DNA of 27,156 nucleotides from a virus. The notes under the pieces are model-generated. The model saw nothing but the letters and a program-made list of their open reading frames with translations. It was not told where the DNA came from and searched no databases. This document shows positions 26,932 to 27,156 of the stretch, in pieces (within the stretch, counting starts at the first letter, position 1; each line of letters opens with the position of its first letter). The stretch covers positions 1-27,156 of IMG/VR virus record IMGVR_UViG_3300048042_000018, one strand, 5' to 3'. The position numbers were made by a program, and so were the translations under genes.

Positions 26932-27156
26932 ATCCCTCGATTACATCCTACACCGCTACGACTTCTCCCATCGCTTCCTCGCTTATTGTGCAAGCCAGTT
27001 CGCACGATATGCCCTCTCGAAAGTCAAAGACCCTGACCCTCGTTCTGTTAACGCCGTAGACATAGCTGAACGCTTTGGCAACGGAGAGGACTTTACGCAG
27101 AAGTTCTTAGAAGATACCACCTCCGCCGCCTGCGCCGCCTCCCGCGCCGCCTACTC
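26918..27156 (+). CDS. Alanine-rich repeat-like protein, 3' end cut by window edge
   Basis: The frame from ATG 26918 is open to the window end (79 codons). It starts MIKNESLDYILHRYDFSHRF, has RYALSKVKDPDPRSVNAVDI, and then enters an Ala/Ser/aromatic pattern (SAACAASRAAYS) just before the edge. Phage proteins with such ARAA/WAA-type runs are common, and their function is unknown to me. The C-rich composition at the end (CCTCCGCCGCC) reflects the alanine codons. No SD is obvious; coupling to the previous gene is likely. Confidence 0.65.
   Translation, partial: MIKNESLDYILHRYDFSHRFLAYCASQFARYALSKVKDPDPRSVNAVDIAERFGNGEDFTQKFLEDTTSAACAASRAAY

Noticed and set aside
1-27156. CRISPR array, insertion sequence or integrase/attachment site
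   Set aside because: No spaced direct repeats, transposase or recombinase motif was seen.

Overview
The window is part of a tailed double-stranded DNA phage genome (Caudoviricetes). It carries a portal protein, a large terminase and a full phage replication and recombination set. I see no integrase, no CRISPR array and no host housekeeping genes. Signal peptides, a lipoprotein and a cluster of small membrane proteins suggest a Gram-negative host, but the host cannot be named from the sequence. The phage looks virulent, though the DNA polymerase residue discussed below leaves this open.

Layout. Almost everything from 24471 down to 1 is read leftward (minus strand). From right to left it holds: a small-protein and membrane block with a secreted trypsin-like protease and an Rrf2-type regulator (24471-21553); an HNH nuclease and small early genes (21551-19518); a recombination block of RecA-like recombinase, SbcD/Mre11-like nuclease, SbcC/Rad50-like ATPase, HNH nuclease and DEDD exonuclease (19512-14195); a zinc-peptidase-like protein, a CYTH-domain protein, a dNMP kinase and an SSB-like protein (14193-11496); a primase-polymerase/helicase fusion and a family A DNA polymerase (11376-7280); and a packaging and head block with terminase, acetyltransferase-like protein and portal (7189-1, portal cut by the window edge). 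A two-gene plus-strand island (3659-4073) interrupts the head block.

Region 24472-24829 is a divergent control region. It has five TTGACA hexamers, three of them with a 17-bp-spaced leftward -10 box. A strong leftward terminator would end two of the three leftward transcripts as short RNAs. A rightward promoter abuts the first rightward gene. Rightward genes (24830 to the window end) include five tandem, overlapping paralogues of a small SH3/KOW-like protein; a sixth copy sits in the leftward replication region at 12865-13110. A collagen-like lipoprotein follows.

Genes are packed with stop/start overlaps, so most are probably translationally coupled. Start sites were chosen from Shine-Dalgarno (SD) spacing, often shorter than the longest open frame. 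The main points for follow-up are the paralogue family, the control region with its putative small RNA, a tRNA-like element between SSB and primase-helicase, an RBS-sequestering hairpin at 7193-7259, twin palindromes in front of portal, and the protease/Rrf2 gene pair. All functional calls rest on motifs read by eye; no database search was run.
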